Shown: piece by piece, positions 1-12,419 of the stretch
Position numbering within the stretch: the first letter of the stretch is position 1
How the letters are laid out: each line of letters starts with the position of its first letter
Source: Neofusicoccum parvum
Lineage: Eukaryota; Ascomycota; Dothideomycetes; Botryosphaeriales; Botryosphaeriaceae
DNA: 64,000 nucleotides
Reading direction: 5' to 3'
NCBI GenBank assembly: GCA_020912385.1
Contig: CP087211.1
Coordinates: 992,001 to 1,056,000 of the forward strand
The notes under the pieces: generated by a model
What the model saw: the letters and a program-made list of their open reading frames with translations, nothing else
Database searches by the model: none
Told to the model about the DNA's origin: nothing
Made by a program: the position numbers and the translations under genes

Positions 1-1134
1 GAAATGCTCGGGTTCAGATCGAATACCCGAACACCCCGGGCCCTAACGCCGAGACGTCGTCGGACGAAGTCTTGGGCCTGTGTCAGCAGTAACAAACCCC
101 CCTCCTTCCGCTCTGATCCATATCCCACACTGACAGCGTCGCGACCACGCAGACGCACCACCACTCGGGCTCTATGCCCTCCACATCCCGCAGGCTCCGG
201 GCGCTCGATCGCGCCACACCTCGACCGCACTGCTGACAGCGACCGCAGGCGGCCCATGTGCGGGTGGCGCGGAGGAGCTCAATGCGGAGACAGCCGCGCT
301 AGTGCGCCATGCGGTGTGTTGGACAGAATTTTCTTCGCCCATCTGATGCGCACAGTAGACAGCGGATCGGCTGTGCTGCCAAGTTGCGAGCGTCGGACGA
401 GCATCTGCCCGATTGGGTAAAGCCACGGGCCGACCGTGTGTTATCAGATCCGCACAATCTCAGCTTCCGGCGTCTGGAGGTGGCGCCCAGGCCCCACCGC
501 CCCGGCCCGCCAAGCCCCCTCCGTTGCCCTCCCTGTCGCTGCGCCATCCCGGCGCCTTCGGTCGCTGCCCGCCCTGACTCTCGTGCCCGCCGTCCCTCGT
601 GTGTTTGGTTTGGCCACGAGACGACCATTTCCTCCTGCCCAGCGAATCGGCGCTTCGCCTTGGCCTTGCTGCTTCTCGATCGGGTCTGCCCCGCGCTAAT
701 AAAAAGTAGCAAAAAATAAGTGCGGCCGGCAGCAGTGCGGGAACCGCCGTGTCAGCAGCGTCGACCGCCGTACCGGACAGCCAATGCCAACGAGGTGTGC
801 AGTTTTTTGCTTTGTTCATTTTCCTGATCGTCTCCTCCTTCCTAACGAGATATTCCCGCGGTAAGTGCGGTGTTGTCTTATCGATCCCTCGCCACAGTGA
901 TGGTGGTGGCTTCGTGAGCGGCCTCACCGTCCCTGTCCGGACTCGCTATAGCTGCAGGGCCATTGTTGCATCCACTAGCACGTGCTACCGAGCATTTGGA
1001 GATTGTATTTCTTTTTCTCCAATTTTACGACGCTATCTCTAGAACGGAAGAACTTTGGTATTGACTTATGTACATAGACGACAAATATTCACGGATCCTG
1101 GGCATACCCCCAAATACAATCCCTACCGAGGCTT
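1..1134. other. Left-edge non-coding region
   Basis: No open frame here looks like a conserved protein. The segment is GC-rich on the left and lies downstream of the NRPS stop codon. It carries one perfect ATCTGATAA motif on the minus strand (separate entry). By inference it contains the promoter of a gene that starts left of the window and reads leftwards, because an iron-GATA site has no obvious use at the 3' end of the NRPS. Confidence 0.5.
441..449 (-). promoter_or_regulatory. Iron-responsive GATA motif (SreA/Sre1 type)
   Basis: The plus strand reads TTATCAGAT, i.e. ATCTGATAA on the minus strand. This matches ATCWGATAA, the known site of the siderophore-repressing GATA factors SreA (Aspergillus) and Sre1 (Histoplasma). 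It is about 690 bp beyond the NRPS stop, so it more likely controls a divergent gene off the left edge. Whether it is bound is inference. Confidence 0.55.
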
Positions 1135-4100
1135 CTACGCAAAAAGCGCCTCGCGAGGCTTTGTGACCAACTTGGTCATCACGTCCTCCATCTCACTGAG
1201 CAGCGAGTGCGCCTCTTCCAGCCACGACTCGCGCGTGACGATCTCAATGGTGATGGAGTCTCCCTGCGGGAAGAACTGGATCTTCCACTCCCGCAGGGGC
1301 TCAAGGTGCGGGTAGATGGTCTCGAGGCGGCTGTTTGCCGACAGGAAGGACATGGTCTCGACGTGCTCCACGTCCTGGTGCACGACCGAGTCGAACCAGT
1401 CGATGGTCTGCGGCCAGTCGGTGCAGTTCTGCACAATCTCCTTGAGCCCCATGCCCTCGTGGGCCGCGCTGGCGATGTGCTGCTGCTGCACGGAGTCGAG
1501 CAGGTCCAGCGCCGTCCAGCCCGGCTCGAACTTGACCCGCGTCGGCACGTACTGCCAGCATGGGCCCATGACTTTGTCGGCGTTGGCAAAGTCGATGTTG
1601 CGCCCCGTGACAACCTCGCCGAACGTGACGTCCCGAATGGAGAGCCGGCGGGCAAGGCAGAGCGCCCAGGCGGCAGTGGGGAGGGTTGCGATGGTGGTCT
1701 CTTTGGAGCGAGCAGAGATGTCCACCTTTTTCTGGATGAAGATGGACTGTTTGGACACCAGCGGCGTCTTGGGCTGCAACACCGTCATTGAAGACCCCTT
1801 GAGGAGGTCGCGCCAGTACTGAGTGCTGGCTGGGATGTTCTCCTTAAGCACATGGTGGACGAAGGACGAGAACGGGATTGAGTCAGCCACAGGCTTGCCC
1901 TCGTACAGCGCCGAAAGCTGGCGGAGGAGGTCGGGAAGACACATTTCATCGTACTGGGCGTGGGAGATGCGCATGATGAGGCAGCTTTGGTCGGAGGCAC
2001 CCTGGATGAAGAAGAACTTGACAAAGGAAGAGCCCAGCGGCATCAGGGTCTCGACATCGAGGTTGCACAGCTTCTCGGCGAATGCCGGCAGGCCCGCATC
2101 GGTGCGGTATTCGACGATAGGCACCTGGAGCTTCTCCAGCACCACGCCGTAGCAGCGGGCCTCACACTCGACAAAGACGGTGCGGAGGATCTCGTTGCGA
2201 GCGACAAGCTCCTGGCAGCTGGCAAACAGGCGACGCTTGTCGACGGCGGCATCCAGGTACATGAGTTCGTAGCGCGCTGAGAATCGTGGGAGGGTGGTCG
2301 TACCCTGCACCGCAATCTCCTGGAGCGGGCGTGCTGGCAGCACATCAACGACGTTCCAGTCGGGGTTCTCGAGCGCGGGCTTGATTGCTTGAAGAGGGGC
2401 GTCCAACAACGAGAAGGGGGTGTAGGTTTTGGACGACGGAGAAAGCTGGCTCTCGGTTACCTGCACGACATCGGCCATGTCGAGGAGATATCTGTTTTTG
2501 AACATGTCTGCCACGGTCAAGCGAAGGCCCTCCAGGCGTGCTTCGGACACCAGCTTCATGGCAGCAATCGAGTCGCCGCCGAGCTCAAAGAAGTTGGCGT
2601 CCGCATCAATCTCCTCCTCGCTGATGCCGAGCACCCGGCTCCAGAGACTGCGGAGCTTCTGCTGCTTTTCCGTGGCAATCGGAGAGTGCATCGCCGAATC
2701 GCGGCGGGGCTGCTCGAGCTTGGGCGGGGGAATGACGAGCCCGTTCGGGTGGCGGTGCTCGGCGTAGAAGCCCGGCTGGGTGACGCAGTCGATGTCGCCG
2801 ATCAGCACTTGTCCGTCCTCGCACAGCTTCTGCACGGTGTGCTCGAACTGCTCCAGGACCTTCTCGGCGCGGGCGACACTGAGGGTGTTCTGGTCGAAGC
2901 TGGCCATGATCAGGAAGCCGTGGGGCTCCAGCGAGCAGACCAGCATGAGGGCGTACGAGTTGAACTTGAGAGCCTCGGCGGCTGCCTCGAGGTCGTTGGC
3001 AGGCATGAAGCCGAGCGCGGGCTCGTCGTCGCTGTGCGGCTTGAAGTCCTCAGGCTCGGCGGTTGGGTGCATGACCAGGCCGGTGCGCAGCTCGCAGGCC
3101 TCACGGGCATCTGGGTGCAGACGGCGGATGTTCTGCAGGCCGAGATGCTCGTGCGGGATGCGGCTCACGGTGTCGCGGTGGATGGCCTGCAGGTAGTCGG
3201 CGGCGCGGGCGCGGGGGTCGATGCGCACGCGCAGCGGCACGGTGGTGATCATGGGGCCCTCGATGTCCTCGACGCCGACAATGTTGGCGTTGCGGCCGGT
3301 CAGGGTCTCGCCGAAGACGACGTCGTCGGAGGTGTACTGGGCGGCCACCAGGGCCCAGGCGCCGCGGATTGCGGTCGCGATGGTGGTGTTCGAGGCGGCC
3401 CGCTTGGGCAGGGTGACATAGCGCTCCAGGAGGGAGTCCGCCTTGGTCTGATATCCAGGGAAGGGCAGGGCGGGGAACTGGGGCCGGCCGGCGCCGTCCA
3501 GCGTCTCCCTCCAGTAGCCGCGCGAGACTTCGTGGTCGATGGTGGTGAGGTGGTGGATGAAGGCGCGGAAGGGCGCCAGGCGCGCGGTGCCGAGGCCTTG
3601 GTAGGCTCTGTTGACGCGCTCGACGACCAGCGGCATGGCCCAGCCGTCGTACAGCGCGTGGTGGATGGTCAGGACAAAGCTGACGGCGCCGGTCGCGTCG
3701 TCGACGGCCATGCCCAGGCGGGCGAGCGCGGTGCCCAGCCCCATCTCGTCCTCCTGGTCCTGCGCGATGTAGCGCTCGATGCTGGTGCTGGCCGTCCACG
3801 GCATGTCTCCGCGCACCACGACCTGCACCAGGCCGCGCCCGGGCACCTGGACGATGCGCGTGCGCAGGATGGGGCAGTCGGCGGCCGCGGCATTGAACGC
3901 GTCGCGGAGGCGGTGCGCGGTGAGGAGGTCGGGCAGCGCCACCACCCTCTGCGCGACATAGGCCGACTTGACCTTGGCCGACAGCGCCATGAGGCCCTCC
4001 TGCAGCGGTGTGCACGGGTAGGCGTCCTCGACCAGGCCGGGCGCGACGCCGCACAGCTCGGCCGTCGAGGAGCGCGCAGCCCCGGCGTCCCAGCCCTGCG

Positions 4101-6671
4101 GCAGCAGCGAGAAGGCGGCCACGGCCTCGCGCGCGTCGTCCAGGCTGCCGACCACCGCCGCCATGTCGACGAGGCGCGGGTGCGTGAAGATGGACGCCAC
4201 CGTCAGCGACAGGCCCTCCTTGCGCGCCGCCGCCACCAGCCGCATGGCCGCCAGCGAGTCGCCGCCCAGGCCGAAGAAGTTGCTGTCCAGGCCGACCTGC
4301 GTGTCGCTGCCGAACAGCGCGGTCCACAGGCGATGCAGCGTGCGCTCCATGGGCGTGCGCGGCTCGCGCTGCTCTCCTGCCGTCGCCGCCCGGAGCTTGG
4401 CCAGCTGCTGCCGCGACAGGCCCGCGCCCAGCTCGCGCAGCCGCTTGCGGTCCGTCTTGAGCGACACCAGCGTCGGGATGCGCTCCAGCGGGATGTACGC
4501 GGACGGCAGCATGTAGATCGGCAGCTCCTTGGCCAGCGCCTGGTCCAGCCCCGCGATGGCCCTGCGCAGCTCCGGCGCAAACGATGGCGGGGAGCTGTTC
4601 GCGGCGACGAAGGCCACCAGCGTCGGCTCGCCGCCGGCCGGCTTGACGACCTCTGCGGCCACGCCCGTGCCGGCGGGCAGGTGGCTCTGCACGTGGTACT
4701 CGACCTCGCCCAGCTCCACGCGCTGCCCGCGCAGCTTCACCTGCGCGTCCTTGCGCCCCACGAACACAATGTTGCCCGACCCGTCGGGGTCGTACCGCAC
4801 CAGGTCGCCCGTCTTGTACAGCCGCCCGCGGCGGCCCGGCGCGCCTGCGCTGTCCAGCCCGGCCAGCAGCCACGGCAGGTCCTCGACAAACACTTCGGCC
4901 GTCTTGTCCGGCTGGTTGAGGTAGCCCTTGCCCACGAGCGGGCCCTCGACCAGCAGCTCGCCCACCGCGCCCACCGGCATCAGCCGGTCGTGGTCGTCGG
5001 GGTCGCAGATCCAGGTCGCGCCTCCCACGCCGCGGCCGATGCTCGTCCGCCCGGGCGCCACGTCGCCGTTGACGGTGCAGCCGACGGTGCACTCGGACGG
5101 GCCGTAGCAGATGACCGGCCGCGTGCGCTCGCTCCACGCCGCCGCGTCCCTGGCCGACACGGCCTCTCCGCCGAGCCCGATCACCTCGAGCGACGACATG
5201 GTGTCCGGGTCCAGCACGCGCGCCACCGACGGCGTCATGTGCGCCATGTTGGCGTCCATGCTCCTGATGGCGCCGCCCAGGTCGTTCATCCGCTGCTCCT
5301 CCGACGGCACGCAGATGACGCCGCCCGTGGCCAGCGTGCACAGCATGCAGTCGATGCTGACGTCGAACGCGTACGACGCGAAGTCCAGCACGCGCGAGTG
5401 CGGTCTGTAGCCCACGATGTCGCCTCGGGGCACCGCTCCGGACGTGTAGTTGGAGTGCGAGATCTCGATTCCCTTGGGTTTGCCCGTCGACCCGGACGTG
5501 AAGATCACGTAGAGCGTCGCCGACGGTGGCACGGCCGCGGGCTCCCAACCCGACGACTCCGTGTCCTGGAGCAGCTGCGCGCCCACCGCCACCACTGCTG
5601 CGCCGTCGGGTGCAATCTGTGCTCCCAGCTCGGCCTTGCTCTCCGACGTGAGCACCATGCGCGCCCCCACCTCCTCCGCTATCACTCTCAACCGCGCCTC
5701 GGGCTGGCTGGGGTCGGTCAGGGAGAACGCGCTCCCCGTCTTCATGACGGCAATCAGCGCGACCGAAGTCCACTTGGACTTCTCAAAGCACAGCGGGATG
5801 ATGACGCCCACGCCCGCGCCGAGCGCCGCGAGCCGGCCAGCCAGCCGCGAGGACAGCTCGTCCAGCTCGCCGTACGTGAGCTGCCCGTCCCAGGACACCA
5901 CGGCCACCCTGTCAGGGTCCAGCCGGGCCTGCTCCGCGAACAGCTCGTGCATGCACCGGTCGATGCGCGGCGCCAGCGGCGTGTTCCACTGCCACAGCTG
6001 CGCCAACTCCCTCTCCCGAAGCTGTATCGCCTGCGCCACCGTCTGGGACCGGTCGGCGAGCACGGCGTTGAGGATGTCGACGTACGCGTAGACCTGGAAC
6101 ATGGCCATGTGCCGCGACACCGGCGGGCGCCGCGTCTGCCGCACCCACACCTGGCCGTCGGACACGCGCGTGTCCATGTGGAGGCTCGACTGCGCGCCAG
6201 GTCAGCTCCTGCGGACTCTTTGGTTCCTGGACAACTCACCTCCGCGTCTTGTTCCGCCAGGGAACCGGCGTTGCTGAAGAACATGGACTGGCCGTCCCAG
6301 GCCGCGGCGCTTGGCGGCTGGACGCTCCGCGCTCGAATGCGCTCCAGCACCGCCGAGACCGGGTCGTGGATCTGAGAGACAAACTCGGCCGCAAAGCCCG
6401 ATGCTGTCGGTGTTCTTGAGCTCTCTCCGTCAACGGTGCTGCTGATCCCGGAGGTGAATGCGCTCTCCGCGGAGTTGCGGTACAGGAGCAGGATCCAAGC
6501 GAGCACAAAGTAGTCCGCGTGCTCCTGGCTGTCCCTCATGGGGACCGCGGGCGTGAAGGGAATGGAGCCGGTGTCATCGTCGGCGACAACGCTGTGGTGG
6601 TCCAGTCCATTGGCGATCACACCGGCCATGTTGGAGATGTGGCGGGTTGGTTCGGTGGTGTTCAGAGACAA
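1135..6671 (-). CDS. sidD: Extracellular siderophore NRPS (SidD/NPS6 type)
   Basis: Non-ribosomal peptide synthetase predicted to join N5-acyl-N5-hydroxyornithine units into a fusarinine- or coprogen-type siderophore. Proposed exons are 6671-6240 and 6189-1135, giving 1828 aa; the 50-nt intron (6190-6239) has a GTGAGT donor and a CTGAC branch point, and both exons join in phase 0. Domains: an N-terminal region of about 210 aa; an adenylation domain at about 215-735 with TSGSTGKPKG near 372 and a YKTGDL motif; thiolation 1 with GGDSLAAM near 787; condensation 1 with HHALYDGW near 988; thiolation 2 with GGDSIAAM near 1349; and a terminal condensation domain with SHAQYDE near 1555. There is no second adenylation domain: only about 60 residues separate condensation 1 from thiolation 2. 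The A-T-C-T-C plan and the neighbouring SitT and siderophore-MFS genes match the sidD/NPS6 locus. Family assignment is firm; the exact product is not readable from sequence. Confidence 0.93.
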
Positions 6672-6718
6672 GAAATCCCCAGGGCCCCAGGAATCCAGCG
6701 GCCTGCTGGCGCTCTTCG

Positions 6719-6726
6719 ATATATAA
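6719..6726 (-). promoter_or_regulatory. TATA-like box of the NRPS gene
   Basis: On the minus strand TTATATAT lies about 48 bp upstream of the chosen NRPS ATG at 6671. It is the only clear TATA-like element close to that start and supports using that ATG. The short spacing implies a very short 5' leader or a start site inside this stretch. Confidence 0.4.
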
Positions 6727-7127
6727 CCCGCGTTTCAACCGTCGGGGTTGACTCGCTGCGCTCCGTCGATGCTCAAGAAGGGCGGATCGACATTCGGCTT
6801 GGCACACGCCTAGCCTGGAGCGATATCGCTGCAGGCGCACTCAGACAATTCCTCCAGTGCACGGTGTGCTGAATGATAGCCAGGCGGGTCCTCGTCCGGC
6901 AGCTGTTCCTTGGGGTGGAATCGAGGAGGCACAAGTGTGGTGGCAGGGGAGACGGGGGGCAGCGTAGGACCATCCGCGCGACCTCCGGGGGCGCTGCAGG
7001 GGCATCGAAGCGCGCGCCAGGGGCGTCCCGAGCACGCCCTACCAAAACACCGCTGAGTCGTTTTCCTCGAAACACGCCGCCCTGCCCGGCCAATCGCCTC
7101 GGCATGACTACAGCAAATTCTCAGCTC

Positions 7128-7136
7128 ATCTGATAA
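7128..7136 (+). promoter_or_regulatory. Iron-responsive GATA motif upstream of the NRPS
   Basis: ATCTGATAA, followed by G, lies 457 bp upstream of the NRPS ATG, in the 996-bp gap between the NRPS start and the ABC transporter stop. A CCAAT pentamer lies at 7090-7094, 33 bp away; CCAAT is bound by the CBC/HapX iron regulator, but the bases after it do not fit the extended HapX consensus. I saw no other features in this gap apart from the TATA-like box. Confidence 0.65.
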
Positions 7137-7667
7137 GCGCAAGCCTTCGCTTCGGCTCTTGGCCTCATGCACATCCCATCCGCTGTCGGAGATTCACCGG
7201 CATGGGGTCCGTTGTGGACCTGCAGTCGTCGTCACCGTTCCTTGCAGCAATGGGGCTCACTCGATCAAGGCTGCTGTGGCCGGATCTTCCACGAAGTCTG
7301 CCAAGGCATGGTCCTGTGGCGAAGCTGGGTCCTGGTCGAAGAAAAAAAAATGGGTTCGCTCTGACCACCGCAGGCCGTGCGTTGAGCCCATCGAGATGGT
7401 CTTGTCACTGGAAGTTATTGCAACGGAAATGATGTTCCGACGGCTGTTCTTTGACGCTGGTGCAAGCTCGGCCCTGCTCGTCTGCAGAAGCATGTGTTCA
7501 ACGTGCAGGGGAGTGGCAATGTCCTGAAAAACAACTTTTCTTTCAACGATACATGTGACGCCGTTCATTGCCACCAAGGCGATGTATGTACAAACAGTCT
7601 AAACAGAAACACCGACACTTTTGATAATCCAACACGAAAAGACAGCCACCAGACATGACACAATGCA

Positions 7668-10600
7668 TCACCGCAGAGTCTGATGCATGACGCTCGACTT
7701 GTAAGACTCGCATCTCAGTAGGAGCTCGTCGTGAGAGCCCGAATCGACGCATCTGCCGCCCTCGACGAGGAAGATGACGTCCGCCTTTCTGATGGTGGCC
7801 AAGCGGTGGGCAATTACAATCACCGTCATATCGCGGCTGATTCGGTCGAGTGTTGCCTGCCAGATCCTCTCGCTCTCTGCGTCGAGTGCAGAGGTGGGTT
7901 CGTCGAGCAGTAAGAGGCGCGGCTTGCGAAGCAGTGCACGTGCAATGCTCAGACCTGAAGGAGATGTCAGTTCTGCTTGTTCTTAAACGGGAGGAATGGG
8001 AATACGAACGCTGGAGCTGACCACCACTGAACTGGTTGCCATGGTGGCCGCAGCGCGTGTTGTAGCCCTCGGGCAAACTGGTAATGGTATCGTGGATGTT
8101 TGCAGCCTTGCATGCCTCCTCAATGTCCTTCTGCGACACACGCACGCCTGCTGGTGCCCCCAGCGAAATGTTGAATGCCACTGTGCCATCGAACAGCACG
8201 CTCTGCTGCGGCACAAGCGCGATGTCATCACGGAACGATACGTCTTCTGTGTGAGAAATGTCCTTGCCGTCCAGTTTCACTGAACCGGAAGTCGGTTGGT
8301 AGAAGCGCTCCAACAGCGCAAAGGTGGTGCTCTTTCCCGAACCCGAGTGACCGGTCAACGCCACAAACTGATTCGCCTTGATGTGAATGTCAAGTCCCTT
8401 GAGAACCTCCACATTCGGCCTCGAGGGGTAGGAGAAGCGCACGTCCGCAAACGAAACGCTTACGCCCAGCCCGGAATTGAGGCGGCGTCCGAACTGCTTC
8501 ATCTGAAGACCTGCGTTCTCATCCTCGGTGTTCTCGAATCTCTCCACATGCGCGGGTGAGTCCTGATATTCCGAGGTTGGCGCGCCCGGCGGCATCTTCT
8601 CGATCAAGCCAAGGATGCGGCGTGCAGCCACTCCAGCTCTGGAAATATCTGGAGCCAGAGAAAAGAACTGGCCACAGCTTTGGGCGCTGAAAAGCAGTGC
8701 TGGTAGCACAATGAAGAACTGCGTCTGTGTGTAGTTGCCATTGGCAGTTTGTTTAGCACCCCACCAGTACGCCAACGCGTAGATCAAGTTGGTGATGCTA
8801 AAGGAGAGGGCGAGCCAGAAGTTACTGGTAAAAATACCCCTGAGCGTGGCATCATACGGAGCTTTCAGGGCGCGACGATAGACGTTCAGCTCGAGATCCT
8901 CCATGGCGAAGGCAGCCACTGTCTGAATACAGTCGACAGCCTCTTTTGCTACCGCGACAGATTGGGTAAAGGCTTTTGCGTGCTTCTGGTGGAACTGTGC
9001 GAGCGCGCGGAGACGCATGAAGCCGGCCGCAAGCAGGACAGGGACAGTGGCCAGCAGCACAATAGCAATTTTCCATGCTACAATGTGTGCAATGATAATA
9101 CCAAGCCCCAGACTGACGACGATGGAGTACGCGATCCCCAGGACAGACCCGGTCATGCCGCTAAGGCTGTTTGTGTCCGTGGTCAGCTGCGCCAGAAGCG
9201 TGTCCGGTGTGCGGCCATCGGATTCGTGCCAAGCGACGTCATGATGCATGAGGGACCGCAGAGTCAAAATGCGTGTCTTGACGAGGACCTTTTCTGCGAC
9301 GTAGCCAAAGGCAGTTCCGCGGACGACGTTGGCGCTGAAGTTGGCGACAGCCAACAGGAAGAACATCCGCGAGAAGAAGATACCAGCCCATCGGACGGCA
9401 GCCTCTCCACGGCACGGCGTAATGCGGCCAATCATGTTACCGAAGATGAGGGCTTCGCCAGAATGAGAGCAGCCAACAATGGTTGCTGCGAGGACACCAA
9501 TGAAGACGTAGGAGCGCCATGGACGGGACATGCCCACGACCGAGACGAATGTGGACAGGAACGAGGGGTCTTGTTCCTTGGGATGGAGTTTGCCGTGTTT
9601 GGTTTCTTGGGATTCCAAGAGCGGGAGATCTTCGTCGTCGTCATCGGAATCCATGTCGATGTCCGTCATATCCTTTTCTGGGTAAGCGGCTGATGACGCT
9701 TCTCCAGAGGACATGGAGATAAGAGGCTCCCGGTTTTCTTGGGATTCGATGTCTTGCGCTCGAACCAAGGACGCGAACAGACCGCCTTTCTGCAGCAGCT
9801 CGTCGTAGGAGCCCTCCTCGACAACTTTTCCCTTGGCCATCGCAATGATCTTGTCCGCCTTTCTGACAGTCGACAGCCGATGCGCAATCATGATGACTGT
9901 CTTTCCTTTGCAGGTTTCCTCCAGCGATGCTTGGATGGCTTTTTCAGAGGCAGAATCCAAGGCGGAGGTGGCTTCGTCCAAGATCAAGACCGGCGCATCA
10001 CGGATCAGTGCACGTGCAATGGCAACGCGCTGCTTCTGGCCTCCACTGAGTTGGCTGCCACCAGGGCCGACTCTGGTTGCCAGGCCATGCTCGAGGGTTC
10101 CAGCGAAATCCATGACACCTGCACGTTGCGCTGCATCCTGCGCCAGCCGGATGACTTTTTTCGCAGCAGCCGTTGCAGCTGTCTCTGCTGCAGCCTCCAA
10201 CGAACTTCCGTTTTGCACCGCCTCGGCGACCTTTCCAAGCGCACCACAGACCAGGCCCTCACGTAGGAATGCATGGTCGCGGCGTGCAGAGCCGACGAGA
10301 CCAAAGGCAATGTTCTCCAAGATGGACACGTCGAAGAGAGACGGATTCTGCTGGACGATTGCAATGTTGCTGCGCAGAAAGCGTGCATTGAGCTGATTGA
10401 CGTTGGTGTCGTCCACGAAGATTTCGCCTCCATCGACGTCGTAGATTCGTGGGATCAGAGATGCCAGGGTCGACTTGCCGCTTCCGGAAGACCCGACGAT
10501 TGCGGTTGTCTTTTTGGCTTCAATGCTCAGCGACAGCTTGTCGAGAACGGTGGCACCCGGGCGCGAGGGGTACTCGAAAGTGACATCACGGAACTCGATT

Positions 10601-11811
10601 TCTCCGTTGAAACTCGAGGGGATGTGGCCCTGGAAGTCCGAGGTCCCATCGATCTGAGAATGGCGGTCGATCGTCTCGAGGAGCTTCGTGGACACGGCTG
10701 CAGCGGAGGAGAACGTGGTGAGGAACGGGGAAACTTGCGTCAACATGAACGAGGCTGCGGATTGTCAGCTGGCATCCCAAACATCCGTACCGGCGGCGCT
10801 CACCGTTGATCATGACCAAAAGGCAAGTGTAGACACGGCCAAAGGTGAAGCCGGTGTCAGCAACAATGGACTCGGCAATCTGCTTGCTGCCCATCCAGAC
10901 AGCGGTGGAGTTTGCGGCGTGGGCGACAAAGAACAAAAAGCCAAGCTGGATGGCAGCTGCCACGAACTTGCGGATCGCGGCAGGTTGTACCTTGAGGAGA
11001 TGGCCAGCAAAGATTGCTTCGAGACGAGACTCCAAGCGGAAAGCCTGCACAACCTGGATGTTGGAAAGACTTTCGGCAGCAAGAGAGCTAGCCTCGCCCA
11101 CGGCCTCATTGACCTGCTTGGAGTACTTTTCAGAAAAGTACTTGCCCACGTGCACCATCGCATAGTAGGCGGGCACGAGGACAAACAGAATGAGGGCAAG
11201 CTTGGAATCCATGACGAAGGCAACAGCATATGCGGTAAGGAAGTTGGACACGCTGGCAATGTAGATGCCGACTTTCTCTGACACGCCCTGCTGGATGGTG
11301 TGCAAGTCGCTGTCCAGGCGCGCGGCAACTTCTCCGGCGGGAAGGGTGTCGAAGTAGGCGGCTTCCTGGCGCAGCAGCGCAGTCAGGTAGCGGGTGCGCA
11401 GGCGCCGCACAATGCGCTCGCCAAAGAGCGTCCAGCATCCCATGTACACGTAGATGGTCGCAAAGTTGGCCACGGCAAAGAGGGCCACGATGATGACCTT
11501 GCGGCGGACCATGTCCTCCAGGGAAGCGGGCGGCTCATCGATGCAGGCGGACGAGTTGAGGTCGTCGACGAGCTTGCCAAAGTATATGCACAGCAACGGG
11601 AAGGGCATGCCAGCCGCCACGGCGACAATGAGGCCAGTCACCAGCAGGCTGACGTCGAACGGCTCCGGGTTTGCATCGAGCAGCAGCGAGAAGAAGGCGG
11701 GATTGACGACCTTGGAGGCCAGCCGCCTGACAGCGGAGCCGGGCTGGGAGCAGAGTCAGCGAGAGTGCATGGCGGGTGAGGCAGACGGGTGCTTGCCGTG
11801 GTTCCTGCCAT
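7668..11811 (-). CDS. sitT: Full-size ABC exporter (SitT / MDR type) of the siderophore locus
   Basis: Two-halved ABC-B type transporter (TMD-NBD-TMD-NBD) in a membrane, probably the plasma membrane; SitT orthologues sit beside sidD. Proposed exons are 11811-11797, 11743-10804, 10754-8011 ending at 8010, and 7954-7668, giving 1328 aa. NBD1 has Walker A GSSGSGKST near 405, signature LSGGQKQR near 551 and Walker B LILDEATSALD. NBD2 has GHSGSGKST near 1119, FSGGQLQR and LLLLDEPTSALD. The last intron (7955-8009) splits the second signature: spliced it reads FSGGQLQRLSIARALL, while the unspliced frame runs into noise. The intron at 10755-10803 restores the TMD1-to-NBD1 link. The first exon is tentative, since it codes only five residues and needs a GC-AG intron (11744-11796). 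Linker residues around 650-690 are acidic. Function as siderophore or shunt-product exporter is inferred from position. Confidence 0.9.
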
Positions 11812-11946
11812 GGTGGTGTGCAGCGAGGGAGAGAGCGCTGAGGCTGGAGGAGAAGTTTGGCAGGAAATGGGCGCACGCCGTCAAGCTGCCGCAAAAAGAT
11901 GCAGATGCCCGAGACCGCAAGGCGCGCGAGGGAATGTGGCGCCGAA

Positions 11947-11955
11947 ATCTGATAA
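11947..11955 (+). promoter_or_regulatory. Iron-responsive GATA motif upstream of the ABC transporter
   Basis: ATCTGATAA followed by GAT, 136 bp upstream of the proposed ABC transporter ATG. A weaker relative, ATCAGATAG, lies at 12100-12108 in the same promoter. The extended form ATCTGATAAGAT also occurs upstream of the O-methyltransferase at 18947, which argues against chance. Confidence 0.65.
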
Positions 11956-12315
11956 GATCGGCCTGGTGGCTTGGACACGACGGCCGGCGGGGCCTGTTCC
12001 CCACGCCCCGGCTCGCAGGCGACTCGCGAGCGCGCCCCCGGCCGGCCAGTGCCAGCCGCCGCCGCCCCCTGCACCGCTGCGCCAAGCCGCCATCGACGGA
12101 TCAGATAGCGAGCACGACAGTGCGTCCAGCCGATCAAACAACTGCGTTTGCCGCACTGCCCATCCTGCACACAATCCCGCACGGTACTGGGCAGAAGCTT
12201 GTCACCGTCCCCTGCCGTCAATGCAGCACTAGCAGCGCGACAAGAATTTCATGTGTACATCTCCGATTACCGGCCCTCGGCCACCGTCCCCCACAATCCC
12301 AACTCTGAACAACCT

Positions 12316-12374
12316 GCCCGTCAGAGTCCAGCCCGTCAGACCCCAGCCCGTCAGACTCCAGCCGCCAGACTCCA
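12316..12374. repeat. 15-bp tandem repeat, four copies
   Basis: Four consecutive units of the form GCCCGTCAGACTCCA (the last is 14 bp). They lie between the siderophore MFS stop codon and the ABC transporter promoter, outside coding sequence. Likely a simple minisatellite. Confidence 0.8.
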
Positions 12375-12419
12375 GCCTGCACCCGATCCAACCGAGTATC
12401 CGTCCCTGAGCGCCCCAAT

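Noticed and set aside
2389..6375. 1328-aa plus-strand open frame
   Set aside because: Exactly antisense to the NRPS in very GC-rich DNA; low-complexity R/H/V/L/G/A composition and no motifs. The same holds for the 890-aa minus-strand frame at 3101-5773 in another phase.
12100..12108. ATCAGATAG near the ABC promoter
   Set aside because: Last base departs from the iron-GATA consensus; mentioned only beside the perfect site at 11947.
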